A stretch of DNA of 64,000 bases from positions 496,001 to 560,000 of the forward strand of contig JAEBUN010000028.1 in assembly GCA_023014365.1 (NCBI GenBank). Reading direction: 5' to 3'. Under the pieces are notes generated by a model. That model did no database searches. It was not told the origin of the DNA and was given only the letters and a program-made list of their open reading frames with translations. Position numbers and translations under genes: made by a program. This stretch comes from Lepiota brunneoincarnata (Eukaryota > Basidiomycota > Agaricomycetes > Agaricales > Agaricaceae). Within the stretch, counting starts at the first letter, position 1, and every line of letters starts with the position of its first letter. Below are positions 44,640 through 53,092 of this stretch, piece by piece.

Positions 44640-44928
44640 CCCCGTCATGCCCCCTATCCATCCTGTCCGTCGTATTCAACGCCATTATTTGCCCATTACC
44701 CTCCGGTCTGCCTTCCTCCCTGAACGTTTGTTAACCCCGCCACCTTGTGTCCTTCGCCGCAAACTTCCCCTCCAAGACTCAAGTCCTCATCATCACAAAC
44801 CTCCAGATTGCATATCCTCCCCATCCTCCATATCTTCCACTTCGGCCATACATTCTGCTCAACCCATCGTGCTACAGCCTCATAAGGTCCCGAAATCGAG
44901 TCTTGAGATATGTGAAAGCATGGGGATC
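44640..44928 (+). pseudogene. Unrecognised gene, first part, interrupted by SINE copy 2
   Basis: The frame with QVLIITNLQIAYPPHPPYLP and SLIRSRNRVLRYVKAWGS is cut by the SINE at 44928 and reads on at 46296 after one copy of the target duplication (ARTSIHPFPYVILMPP). A further block at 46370-46620 (YLKSTIRDLVAGRLSLAAPF, ATKAIITLHLKSLRDNL) may belong to it. No domain is recognised. Confidence 0.35.
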
Positions 44929-45461
44929 TTTTTTTTTTTTTTTTTTGAAATCAACAATTTACGAGGTATAGGGCCCTCCTGTGAGGGAGGACCCTATTGC
45001 TATGCGCTCTTGCAAGGCAAGCACCGGATGCACCAGACCCCGGAATCAACTTAGACTCTAACCTGGCTTAGTCAGTCAGGAGAACCGACAGAGGATTTAG
45101 TGCACTCGAGCCGGGTTGTGGGAGACTGTCCCGGCCCGCTACGGCTCACGCTTCGCCAGGGAGTTAGTATAGAGCCCCGGTTACTGGGCTTCCCGTTCCT
45201 GGGCAGGTGGTTCACTGATGCCAACCAGCGCGGATCCCCACCTGTCCCAGGTCTCTGCCTCGCCCACAGCCAACCACGTTACACTCCCAGAGGTCCGTGG
45301 ACCAGTGGTGTGGAGTTGTTTCAGTACCCTAAGCCTGCGCTGCCCACTTCGGACGGAACACCCACGGGGGATCTAATCCCAGGGCATGCCCAGATGCGGA
45401 CTCACCCAGAGCTCCAAGGTCCGGGCGGCGGACCTCCAAGAGTCTCCGGTGGTACAAGCTT

Positions 45462-46028
45462 AAACCCCGAGATATTATCTTTCAGCAAGATAATGACCCC
45501 AAACACAAGAGTACACTGGCCAAAGAATGGTTTCAAAAAAATCATTTTAGGCTCCTAACCTGGCCAGCACAGTCACCTGACCTCAATCCCATTGAACATT
45601 TATGGGAATATGTGAAGAGAAAGTTGGGAGAGTATGAATCTCCTCCCAAGGGTATGGAGGAGTTGTGGTAGAGGGTAGAAAAGGAGTGGGATGCTATTCC
45701 AGCTTCTGAGTGTCAGAAGTTAATTGAAAGTATGCCTAGAAGAGTAGCAGCTGTACTCAAAGCCAGGGGGGGCTACTCTAAGTACTAGAAATAATAGGAT
45801 AGCCTAGTATAATATGTCATTGACAAAACCGTTCCAATGACTTAAAATGATTACAAAATTCATAATTGCCTAATTTGGAAGTATTACATGACGCAACTTT
45901 GCAGAGTCAGATATGACATATTTGGCTATGTTTATAAATATATTCACAAATATGGCTATTTTATTTACTGAGCTATTACTACTTTAAGTCAAAAGTACAA
46001 AACATTGGAACGGTTTTGTGGGTCACTG
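45462..46028 (+). pseudogene. Tc1/mariner transposase C-terminal fragment and right TIR
   Basis: From 45462 the frame reads PRDIIFQQDNDPKHKSTLAK and SPDLNPIEHLWEYVKRKLGE, the last two catalytic regions of Tc1-type DDE transposases. A TAG at 45669-45671 breaks it; it ends at 45788. The right end (46028) has CAGTGACCCACAAAACCGTTCCAATG-type sequence in reverse, followed by TA at 46029-46030. An inner copy of ACAAAACCGTTCCAATG at about 45824 makes a bipartite inverted repeat. The N-terminal half and left end are gone. Confidence 0.85.
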
Positions 46029-46191
46029 TACCCCAGATTGGCGATTGCCAGTCGCCAAATCGAGAACTGAGATCAAGGAGACCATCGAATTTCCTCGGAG
46101 ATAGTTTACCCACCCGAAGAACCAAGCACATGGTAGTATCCGATGACAACTGCGCAACCTCTCTCCACTTCGCAGGTATGGAGGATGAGAG

Positions 46192-46280
46192 GGAATCGAA
46201 CCCCCAACCTTTCTGGCAGCCATGTGCAGCCACCTCTCCCCATCTTTAGTGATCGAAACCACTGGGCTAGAGGGGCCCCC
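46192..46280 (-). promoter_or_regulatory. tRNA-like RNA polymerase III promoter of SINE copy 2
   Basis: A and B boxes are spaced 56 bases apart inside a sequence that can be drawn as a class II (long variable arm) tRNA, closest in feel to tRNA-Ser. It is not listed as a tRNA gene because the acceptor stem does not close cleanly and the sequence recurs as the head of a dispersed repeat. Confidence 0.7.
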
Positions 46281-46619
46281 GAAAGCATGGGGATCAGCGA
46301 GAACGAGTATACACCCATTTCCGTATGTGATACTTATGCCCCCTCTTGTGTATAGCTCATCCTAGCATATCTGAAGAGTACCATTCGTGATCTTGTGGCT
46401 GGGAGATTGTCACTGGCCGCACCATTTTCAAAGCAGAAGAAAGCTGACATATCCTACATCTACTCTCAGGTATAGGCTTACAATCAATTGATAAAGCAGG
46501 CTAACACAAATATCCTAGGCCAACAGCAAACATGCAATTCTGTGTGACTATAAGGATAATTGGGCCACAAAGGCAATTATAACGCTCCACCTCAAGAGTT
46601 TGAGGGACAACCTATCCCT

Positions 46620-47161
46620 CCCTGATGTTGTGGGGGAATAAAATGTCTGGGCTCCCAGCATATCGGTCTAGTGGTATTACTCAATTCCTAGTCCTATACC
46701 CCATGTTCTGAACTTGTATCATTGTAAGTACCCTCAGCACTGTATTTGGTATGTTGCAAGTCCAATTTGCAAATCAATCTCTCTCTTGTATCACCACTGT
46801 TTCTATCATGTTTTATGGAGTTCTCAATATGTTATATCCACTGCAATGCTTCATTTCCTGTGTTTAGCTTTGAATTCAATAATCTATAGCAGATGAGATA
46901 GTTAGGCAGAGTGTAGTCTGGAATATGTGGCCCCTGGTTCGGCACTGATTTACTGAGTAAGGGTTTATGGCATTAAAGGAGATGCCTATGCAAAACTTTG
47001 GGGCAAGCACTCAGCTATTGATGATACGCCTACCATTTGCCTTACGCTGTAGTTGTTCTCAATCTCCTCTATGACCCAAAGTTCTTCAGCTTCTTCTGAA
47101 ACTCCTATCACCCTTCTCACAAATGAATTTGCCATAAACACCCTGACAATCTGTACTCTCA
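46620..47161. other. No recognisable gene
   Basis: AT-rich sequence with short ORFs only. A minus-strand stretch at 47177-46986 (VRVFMANSFVRRVIGVSEEA) could be an exon following the acidic ORF at 47162-47551, but nothing confirms it. Confidence 0.3.
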
Positions 47162-47551
47162 TTACATCGTGACACAAAATTCTCGAGACCGCCTGGAGAT
47201 GTCGCTTTCATCATCCACCTCATATCCATCATCATCAACATCACCATTGTCCCTGCCACTGTCATTATCCGCCTCATACTCATCGTCGTCAACGTCACCG
47301 TCCCTGTCGCCCCCATCTTCTCCTTCGTGGTTGCGATCTCCCATGCCCCCCTCGTCGCTACCTCCCTTCCATTCATTTTCATTGTTGCTACCACCAAATT
47401 CTTGCCCCTCCAAGTGTTCTCCAAGTCCTTTATTCCTACCGCTGCTCAGATTACCCCCTTCCTCTGGGTCACGGGCATTTTCGTGATAGCTATTATCCCC
47501 AATACCCCCATCTACTCTCCCTCTGACCCAGCATTGAGTTGTACGCGATAG
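47162..47551 (-). CDS. Acidic low-complexity ORF, possible exon
   Basis: About 130 codons dominated by G, D, E and N, with two near-repeats (DGDVDDDEYEADNDSG and NGDVDDDGYEVDDESD) from an underlying DNA duplication at about 47205-47310. It may be an acidic exon of the unrecognised gene around 46400-47560 or simply low-complexity sequence. Confidence 0.3.
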   Translation of the reverse strand, partial: LSRTTQCWVRGRVDGGIGDNSYHENARDPEEGGNLSSGRNKGLGEHLEGQEFGGSNNENEWKGGSDEGGMGDRNHEGEDGGDRDGDVDDDEYEADNDSGRDNGDVDDDGYEVDDESDISRRSREFCVTM

Positions 47552-47729
47552 CATGACGTGCAACTGAAGGATTTCTAGACGAAAGAGAAGGTGAAGGTGT
47601 TTTCTACTTCACCAGCACACATATGAATACTCACTAATTTGCGTTTTCCTAACTGTTATTCGGAGTGGTGATGGCGAGGACGTGAGTTATTAAGCTTGTC
47701 TAGTTGATGCCGCGCTTCCAAATTGGTAA

Positions 47730-47975
47730 GTGAGGAGCATCGCCATGTCGCACAAATGTTTTTATGAGTTGATTGACCCAGCCAAGCACTCTCAGTACTC
47801 TCCCCTCTTCATGTCTGTAACTCTCATCATGGTGTATGGTGTTTCGTTTGCCGGCTTCCCATCCGTTTTTGTACACACTTTCCTCTGGTTCCGCAAGGAT
47901 ACCATCAAGCGCTTTAGGAGAATGTTGAAGGATGAACGAGACGTCACGGAACAAGCACCTTTGAGACTGGAGTAG
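47730..47975 (+). pseudogene. OPT oligopeptide transporter fragment
   Basis: The frame encodes ELIDPAKHSQYSPLFMSVTL, then YGVSFAGFPSVFVHTFLWFRKDTIKRF and LKDERDVTEQAPLRLE. This matches the characteristic block around a transmembrane helix of fungal OPT-family proton/oligopeptide transporters (YSPLFMS...YGLSFA...HT...LWF...DI). Only about 75 residues of a protein normally near 800 are present, and neither flank continues it. Like the Src1 piece at the opposite end it lies just inside the TIR, as expected for gene capture. Confidence 0.72.
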
Positions 47976-48121
47976 AGTACTGCATAAAATTCGGAATATC
48001 ATGCCAAAACTAATGACTACCTGAATTGATGCTATATTCTCGTGGGCCTGACATATCAATCCAGCACACTTCCAGACAATCACTTCTATCAGACAGTTGC
48101 GACGGGGTCAGTGATGGACCA

Positions 48122-48614
48122 CATTTATCTGAGTGGCCCGCTCCCGCACCCGCTTGTGGGCCGCTCAACAAAAGAGAGTCGCACTTTCCAAAAATATAAG
48201 GCACTCAATGGCGCCCACATACTGTCCCATATATTTGATCACTTAGACTGAATCTACAGGAAACTCATATGCCAACTGTGAGAGACCAACCAATTTACTG
48301 TATGCGGGAGAATGCATTCAGCTACTTTTGTCAAACTAAATATATCTCTCTACGATCACCTCCTATCCAGTCACGGTTTCTAATTCCACAAACAGATAAA
48401 TGACGCCCACAGACACAATTAAAATAGTCTAAAATAATGTGCCACATATATATAGACTCTACAAAATATCTAAACAGAAACAATAAATGTATTGTTGTTT
48501 TTCATATAAGTGACTTAACACGTGAGGCCCGTCCATTCATCAGCGCATTTTGAATAAACGGGGATATTTATGGCACCTTGTGTGGGCGTCCTGCATTCCC
48601 ATAGATCTCAAGTG
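48122..48614 (-). repeat. Right terminal inverted repeat
   Basis: The reverse complement of this segment aligns with 14655-15148 in the same order of blocks, closest over the outer 200 bases. It ends CTCAAGTG at 48614. Confidence 0.88.
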
Positions 48615-48617
48615 AGT
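48615..48617. repeat. Target site duplication AGT, right
   Basis: AGT directly follows CTCAAGTG and precedes resumed LINE B sequence (AGCAACCCTGAATATCG), matching the sibling empty site. Confidence 0.92.
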
Positions 48618-49969
48618 AGCAACCCTGAATATCGTTTGGGAAGCCAGCTTCTTAAGATGCAGCCAAAAGGGCAGAAGGCCCACCAGGGCCTCTGCACCTC
48701 CGGTTGGAGATGTGCAAAATGCACCGATAATCCAGTTGGTGGCTCGCCGCTGCATGGAGTTAAACATCTTGAGGATTCCCTTGTTACGGAAACCCTCATG
48801 ATACCACATACGGAATCCATACATGGCAATAGGAACCATGCAGGACCGGTAGAGGAGGCGCTTCTGATCAGGAAGCAACCCCCAGGTTGAATTACCAAGC
48901 ATCCCCATCGCACCAACCGTGGAGAAAGCTTTGGTAGAATAGTAGTGTACATGCTCTTGAAATAGAAGCCTAAGTACCGCCAGAACGGCTTGGGCCTCAA
49001 AGGGGTATCCCCCGTGTACGGATGGAAGCCCAGGTCAATGGGTGGGTTGGTATCCCTCAGATTGCGAGAGAAGTGAAAGACCTCAGACTTGGTGTGCTCA
49101 AGCGTGAGGCCAAAGGAGTCAAAGAGCCCATGCACGCAGCAATACACCACCTGCAGGGCAAAAACATTGTCCTCCCAAGCCTTGGTCTGGACTATAAGGG
49201 TCCCATCATCAACATACGAAAGCATGTCAATGTCGAGGCTGGGGGTCCGCTGGTAGTATAAGTACATCAGGGGGGCAAGATACAGGGCAGACAAGACAGG
49301 GGACAGAGCAGAGCCCTGCCCAATGCCCACATTTGCCTGCCTAGGGTCTGATCGAAAGGAATTCCACAAGTACGTGGTAGACCTCCCAACCAGGTAGGAG
49401 CCGAAGAACCGCACCAACTCTGGCGCGAAACCTGACCATGACAGCACCGCTAGAATCATATCATGATTCAGCGAAGGGAAGAACTGGGTGATGTCAAAGG
49501 CTACAACGCTAGTCCGCAGTCCCCGAGCCCACCCTGCATGAACGAGATGGGTGAGGATTAACCCGGTGTCCTCAGTGGACTTCTGGCGGATACCGCCAAC
49601 CTGGTTGGGATGAAACACCCCCCACCTAACACAGTCAAACTGGAGGCGGTTGGAGATCATCTTCTCCACAAGTTTACCCAATGTGTTAAGCAACACAATC
49701 GGCCGAAAGGCCTTGGGGGTAGAGTATGAGGGCTTCCCCAGTTTAGGTATAACCACCGAGTTAGACTCCTTGAAATAATCAGGCCAATGCCCTACCGTCA
49801 GGCAGGCATTGGCGAGATCCACGAACACACGGCAGGACGCCTGGTCCGCCATGATATCCTTCAGGTACGACCATGTAACGTGGTCAGGCCTGGGAGCAGA
49901 CTTCTTTGCGCAAGAATGCAAGACGTCCTCAAGCTCCAAAGTGGAGAAGGGGTACCACACCCTCTCTGC
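48618..49969 (-). pseudogene. LINE B ORF2: reverse transcriptase domain
   Basis: Blocks in order are FRPIVLLNTLGKLVEKMISN, VVAFDITQFFPSLNHDMIL, IGQGSALSPVLSALYLAP and the catalytic YVDDGTLI, then DLGFHPYTGDTPLRPKPFW. After GFYF a small deletion shifts the frame (about 48960), and the thumb continues in another frame to IFRVAT at the transposon boundary. The RT catalytic residues are intact, but the protein as a whole is broken. Confidence 0.88.
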
Positions 49970-50353
49970 CTGCGCAGGGAGTGTTGAGGGAGGAGAATAA
50001 AGGAGTGTAGGAAACACAAAAAGAGTGAGAGAATAGAGGATGATAAAAGGATATAAAGGAGAGTGTATTAGAAGAAGGAGACTCAGACACTAACACTGAC
50101 ACAAAAGGAGGGAATGTCCTGTTAGATTGGAGAGGAGGAAGCCTCCTTATATATGTACAGGACACAAGACAACTACCAAAAGAGGGATAAAGGAGTTACC
50201 AAAAGAAGAACAAAGGTATTACTAAAATGGGAACAAAGAGATTACCAAAAAGGGAACAAAGGGAGATAATCTAATCAAGGGAGTGGATAAGATAAGATAA
50301 GAGATGATGGGGAGGGATAAGATAAGATAAGGTGTAGCTGGACAAAACCTAAC
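49970..50353 (-). other. 384-bp intron-like insertion within LINE B ORF2
   Basis: Between the ORF2 linker (DPSVLDALP) and RT start (AERVWYPFSTLELEDVL) lie 384 purine-rich/AT-rich bases with no LINE similarity. In the LINE sense it starts GTTAGG and ends CGCAG, and removing it joins the two sides in frame. It could be a true intron or an insertion that mimics one. Confidence 0.4.
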
Positions 50354-51628
50354 AGGGAGAGCGTCCAATACAGAGGGGTCTACAGCACGGCCAGAGGCCG
50401 CGTTGTAGGTTCTGTGCAGGGCATCCCAGAGGGAGTCCATATTGTGGCACAGCACGCCATCGTGCTGTATCGCGTCACACGCAGGTACCTTGCGCTGTTT
50501 GACCCAGGCCATCAGGTCCCAGGGGTGCTTGTTCACAGAAGCAATTTCTTCAATCTTCTCATTGAAGAACTTGGGTTTGACGGCCTTAGCAGCCCGCCGG
50601 AACTCGCACCACGCCTTCCTTGAGGGGGAGGCCCGATACGCCCTAATGGCAGCGGTGCAGTCATCATTCCACTAGAGATTAGACCACCCCACAATGAACA
50701 CCTCCTTGGAGAAGGCATCCCAAGCCTGAGAGATGATACAAGCCACAGCCAGGGCCGTGGACTCCACCTCCACAGGAGTGACCAAGGGCATCCGCAAAGT
50801 GGCAAGCCCCTCACATATCTGAGCCACGAACTTCGACTCCTCGTCGCTATCGGGCTTCAGAACACGACAGATCACCCCGGTCATAAATTGAGTGACCGGA
50901 AGAACCAGAGTAAGAGGCACGTGGTCCTTCGGACCACGCATCTCGAGATCGATCAGGGGCCTGAGATCAGGATCTCGAGCCATTGGGAGGAAGACGAGAT
51001 CAATCACTGATGGTGACAGTTTCGTATTGTGTGGGAAGTGAGTTGGGCCTGGAACCACCAGGAGTACCAAATCAAGCCCCAGATCCATCCCAACCTCCAA
51101 GAGAGATTGGGCGATCCCCGGACGTGAGACCCGACCAGGATCCCACCGCTCCAAGTGACAGTTGAAATTGCCCGCCATATACGTCATGGCAGGCAGGGAG
51201 TCCACCAGCCCCTGAAGGGCCAAGATGGCGGTATGGCGGTCGTCTGAATAGACATTCATAAGATTAAAGATGTGCCCCCCTTGCCACAGGGACACAACCA
51301 TAATGTCACGGTGGTCGACCAAGTCCCTACGGAGGGACGGTCGCAGCAGCTTCAGCCTTGAGTGGACATAAGCCAACACTCGTGGGGATGAATCACCTGG
51401 CTGAGGGTTCCAGATGTACACCCACTCCGGATGGAGCAGGGCGCCTACAACATCCTCACCGTCCCTAGAGACAGCAGAGGGAGCCTTACGGAGGTTCCGC
51501 CAAGGGGGTTCTTGCACGAAAAAGATGTCAAAATCGTTTTTATACAATTTGAGATAAGAGTCCAGCAGAATGTAATTACGGTTTACATTCTGAGAGCATA
51601 TACGTAACTCATTCAGGTACCTAGGCAT
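50354..51628 (-). pseudogene. LINE B ORF2: APE-type endonuclease and linker
   Basis: The endonuclease starts MPRYLNELRICSQNVNRNYI, with the catalytic QEPPW block, YSDDRHTA, the NFNCHLERWDP motif (AGNFNC where active enzymes have GDFN) and DLVFLP. The C-terminal SDH motif appears degenerate (PKDHVPL). A TAG at about 50671 interrupts the frame after FIVGWSNL. The linker resumes with EEIASVNKHPWDLMAWVKQR to DALP at 50354. It is not functional as it stands. Confidence 0.85.
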
Positions 51629-51639
51629 TACTCCTAGGC

Positions 51640-52217
51640 TGAGTTAGCGAGACCTTGGGGGCGGTAGGGGAACCGCGTACCTCCTGATAACGTTTCTTGG
51701 CCCAACCATCTTCAAAACGTTTGCACTAGAACAGGCACTTCTTGTCGTGGGCGGCATGGGGGCTGCCACAGTTCCTACAACGGGGCTGATGAGGACACTC
51801 TGTGCCCTCAGCAGTGCCGGCAACTGGTGGGTTTGCGTTGGGGTGGGCCTTGCAGCACCCCGCCATCGACCTATGATTGTCCTCGCTGTGAGGCTCGGAA
51901 CAGATGGGGCAGGTCGGGAATCTCGCCCTGCAGATATTAGTCGGGTGCCCCCACCATCAGCAACGGCAGCAGAGGGACGTCCCAACCCGCTGGAAGGCCG
52001 CACTTATAGGACAAGCGCGGGGCCCAATGGCCAACGACCTTCTGATCATCGACTTGGAAGTGGACCCAGTCTGCGAGTCCCATATCTTGAACCAGACAGT
52101 CGCATCGCTTCTTGATCTGGTACCACCACCAGTAATGTGTACAGCTACACCCACTTCCTCGCTCAATGTCTTGTACTGCGCACCCCCACTGTTGGATTCG
52201 ACCAGTGGTACCTTCAA
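51640..52217 (-). pseudogene. LINE B ORF1 C-terminal part with zinc knuckles
   Basis: The minus-strand frame encodes DATVWFKIWDSQTGSTSKSM, then CCRC followed by TGA and WWGHPTNIC, then CPICSEPHSEDNH and CRNCGSPHAAHDKKC. These align with the three CCHC knuckles of the intact LINE A ORF1 (55000-55200). A TGA falls inside the first knuckle. ORF1 proteins of this LINE group bind RNA. Confidence 0.75.
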
Positions 52218-53092
52218 CCTTACCTGTCCTCCTCGGCCTCACAACAGGCAGCGCGAGGAGGGGCAGATCGTGGCGGATCCTGCGGTTCAGGCTGTGGCCC
52301 CCCCCCCTACCCCCTCCACTGACCCATTGGATGTCCTGTCCCCCGGCTCCCCGAGGAGCCCTCTTCAAGAGCCCGCTGGCTGCTATGGTACAGTGGCAAG
52401 CATGCATGCTGCGGTTTCCCCACCTCGTGGGATGGCCATCGACTGGGTGGAGACGCTGAGGCAGGCTCGACCTGTCTCTCGCCTCTCTGCGTTTTCTAAC
52501 GACTCGCAGTCGTCTTCCAAGCGACCGCGGTGTAACTCCAGCGAGGGGGGTCGTCCCCTCTTTGCTCCCCCTGCGATATCCCCCCTGCGGGTTGACGTGG
52601 ACGCTGTTCCGAGCAGCGACAGTCAGGCTGATCACCTGCAGGCGATAGCGGAGTCATTTGAACAGGCAATGGACTACTTGGTGAAGCACACCGAGGTCCT
52701 CATGATGGGCCCCTCTTGGGAGAGGGCCTGGCACGCCTTTGATGGTCTCCTGCGGTGCACCGGGCGTTGCAGGTTCCTCAACTATGGGCTGAAGTGCGAG
52801 GGGGGCGATGAGGCCACCCTCCGTCAGTCCATTATCAACGGGATGCGCCCCTTTGGGAGGGACATCTCGGACGTCCCTGAGGTGGTGGGGCCCTCCAGTT
52901 GGGTAAAACCTGCTGGGGCTGCCCCGCCCTCCCGACCGGCCATTATGCCAGCCCCCATGGACACAGCCCCTGATCATCCCTTCTTGGACTTCAACCGCCA
53001 CCATCTCGCTGCACAGCCACCGCCTACCCCTACTCACTCTACTCTGCAACGAGCTCTGCTAGCCCGATCCTCGATCTTAAAGTCCTACGCGC
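52218..53092 (+). mobile_element. Probable inverted 5' segment of a LINE ORF1
   Basis: A plus-strand open frame (to 53103) encodes a proline/serine-rich stretch and then IAESFEQAMDYLVKHTEVLM and GDEATLRQSIINGMRPFGRD. In composition and position it resembles the N-terminal half of an ORF1 (compare the LINE A ORF1 leader). It abuts the minus-strand LINE B ORF1 end head-to-head at about 52218, as in a twin-primed insertion with an inverted 5' end. No second copy of this segment is present in the window, so assignment to family B is inference. Confidence 0.45.

Larger units (their letters stand above)
44929..46280 (-). mobile_element. Long SINE, copy 2, with 15-bp target duplication
   Basis: It is flanked by GAAAGCATGGGGATC at 44914-44928 and 46281-46295. 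The 5' end at 46280 starts the tRNA-like head with A box TAGCCCAGTGG (46259-46269) and perfect B box GGTTCGATTCC (46192-46202). The tail is CGTAAATTGTTGATTTC plus A's, identical in core to the LINE B 3' end. A hairpin (GGGTCCTCCCTCACAGGAGGGCCC) precedes it. A Tc1/mariner remnant occupies the middle. Confidence 0.88.
14655..48614. mobile_element. Giant (34 kb) CACTA-like DNA transposon with cargo
   Basis: The element begins CACTTGAGACCTATGGGAAT and ends with the inverted counterpart at 48614. Its imperfect terminal inverted repeats are about 490 bp, and it has a 3-bp target duplication (AGT) in a LINE B. Inside are a Tnp2-type transposase gene, a linked conserved gene, a five-exon gene of unknown function, two WD40 genes, an F-box gene, a SAP-like gene and fragments of Src1 and OPT genes. 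Two SINEs, a gypsy element and a Tc1 remnant were added later; without these it would be about 23 kb. Known CACTA elements usually start CACTA or CACTG, so CACTT is a variant. Whether every internal gene arrived together is inference. Confidence 0.85.
48618..52217 (-). mobile_element. LINE B copy split by the giant transposon (5' half)
   Basis: This continues the copy at 13004-14654. In LINE orientation it holds the end of ORF1 with zinc knuckles (52217-51640), the ORF2 endonuclease (51628-50672), linker, and reverse transcriptase (to 48618). It is the longest B copy in the window and serves as family reference, though it has stops, a small deletion and an intron-like insertion. Confidence 0.9.

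Noticed and set aside
46178..46280. A functional tRNA gene (A and B boxes present)
   Set aside because: The acceptor stem does not pair properly, and the sequence is the head of a dispersed repeat with poly-A tail and target duplications.
47169..47486. Serine-rich plus-strand ORF
   Set aside because: It is the complement of the acidic low-complexity repeat, so its composition is a by-product.
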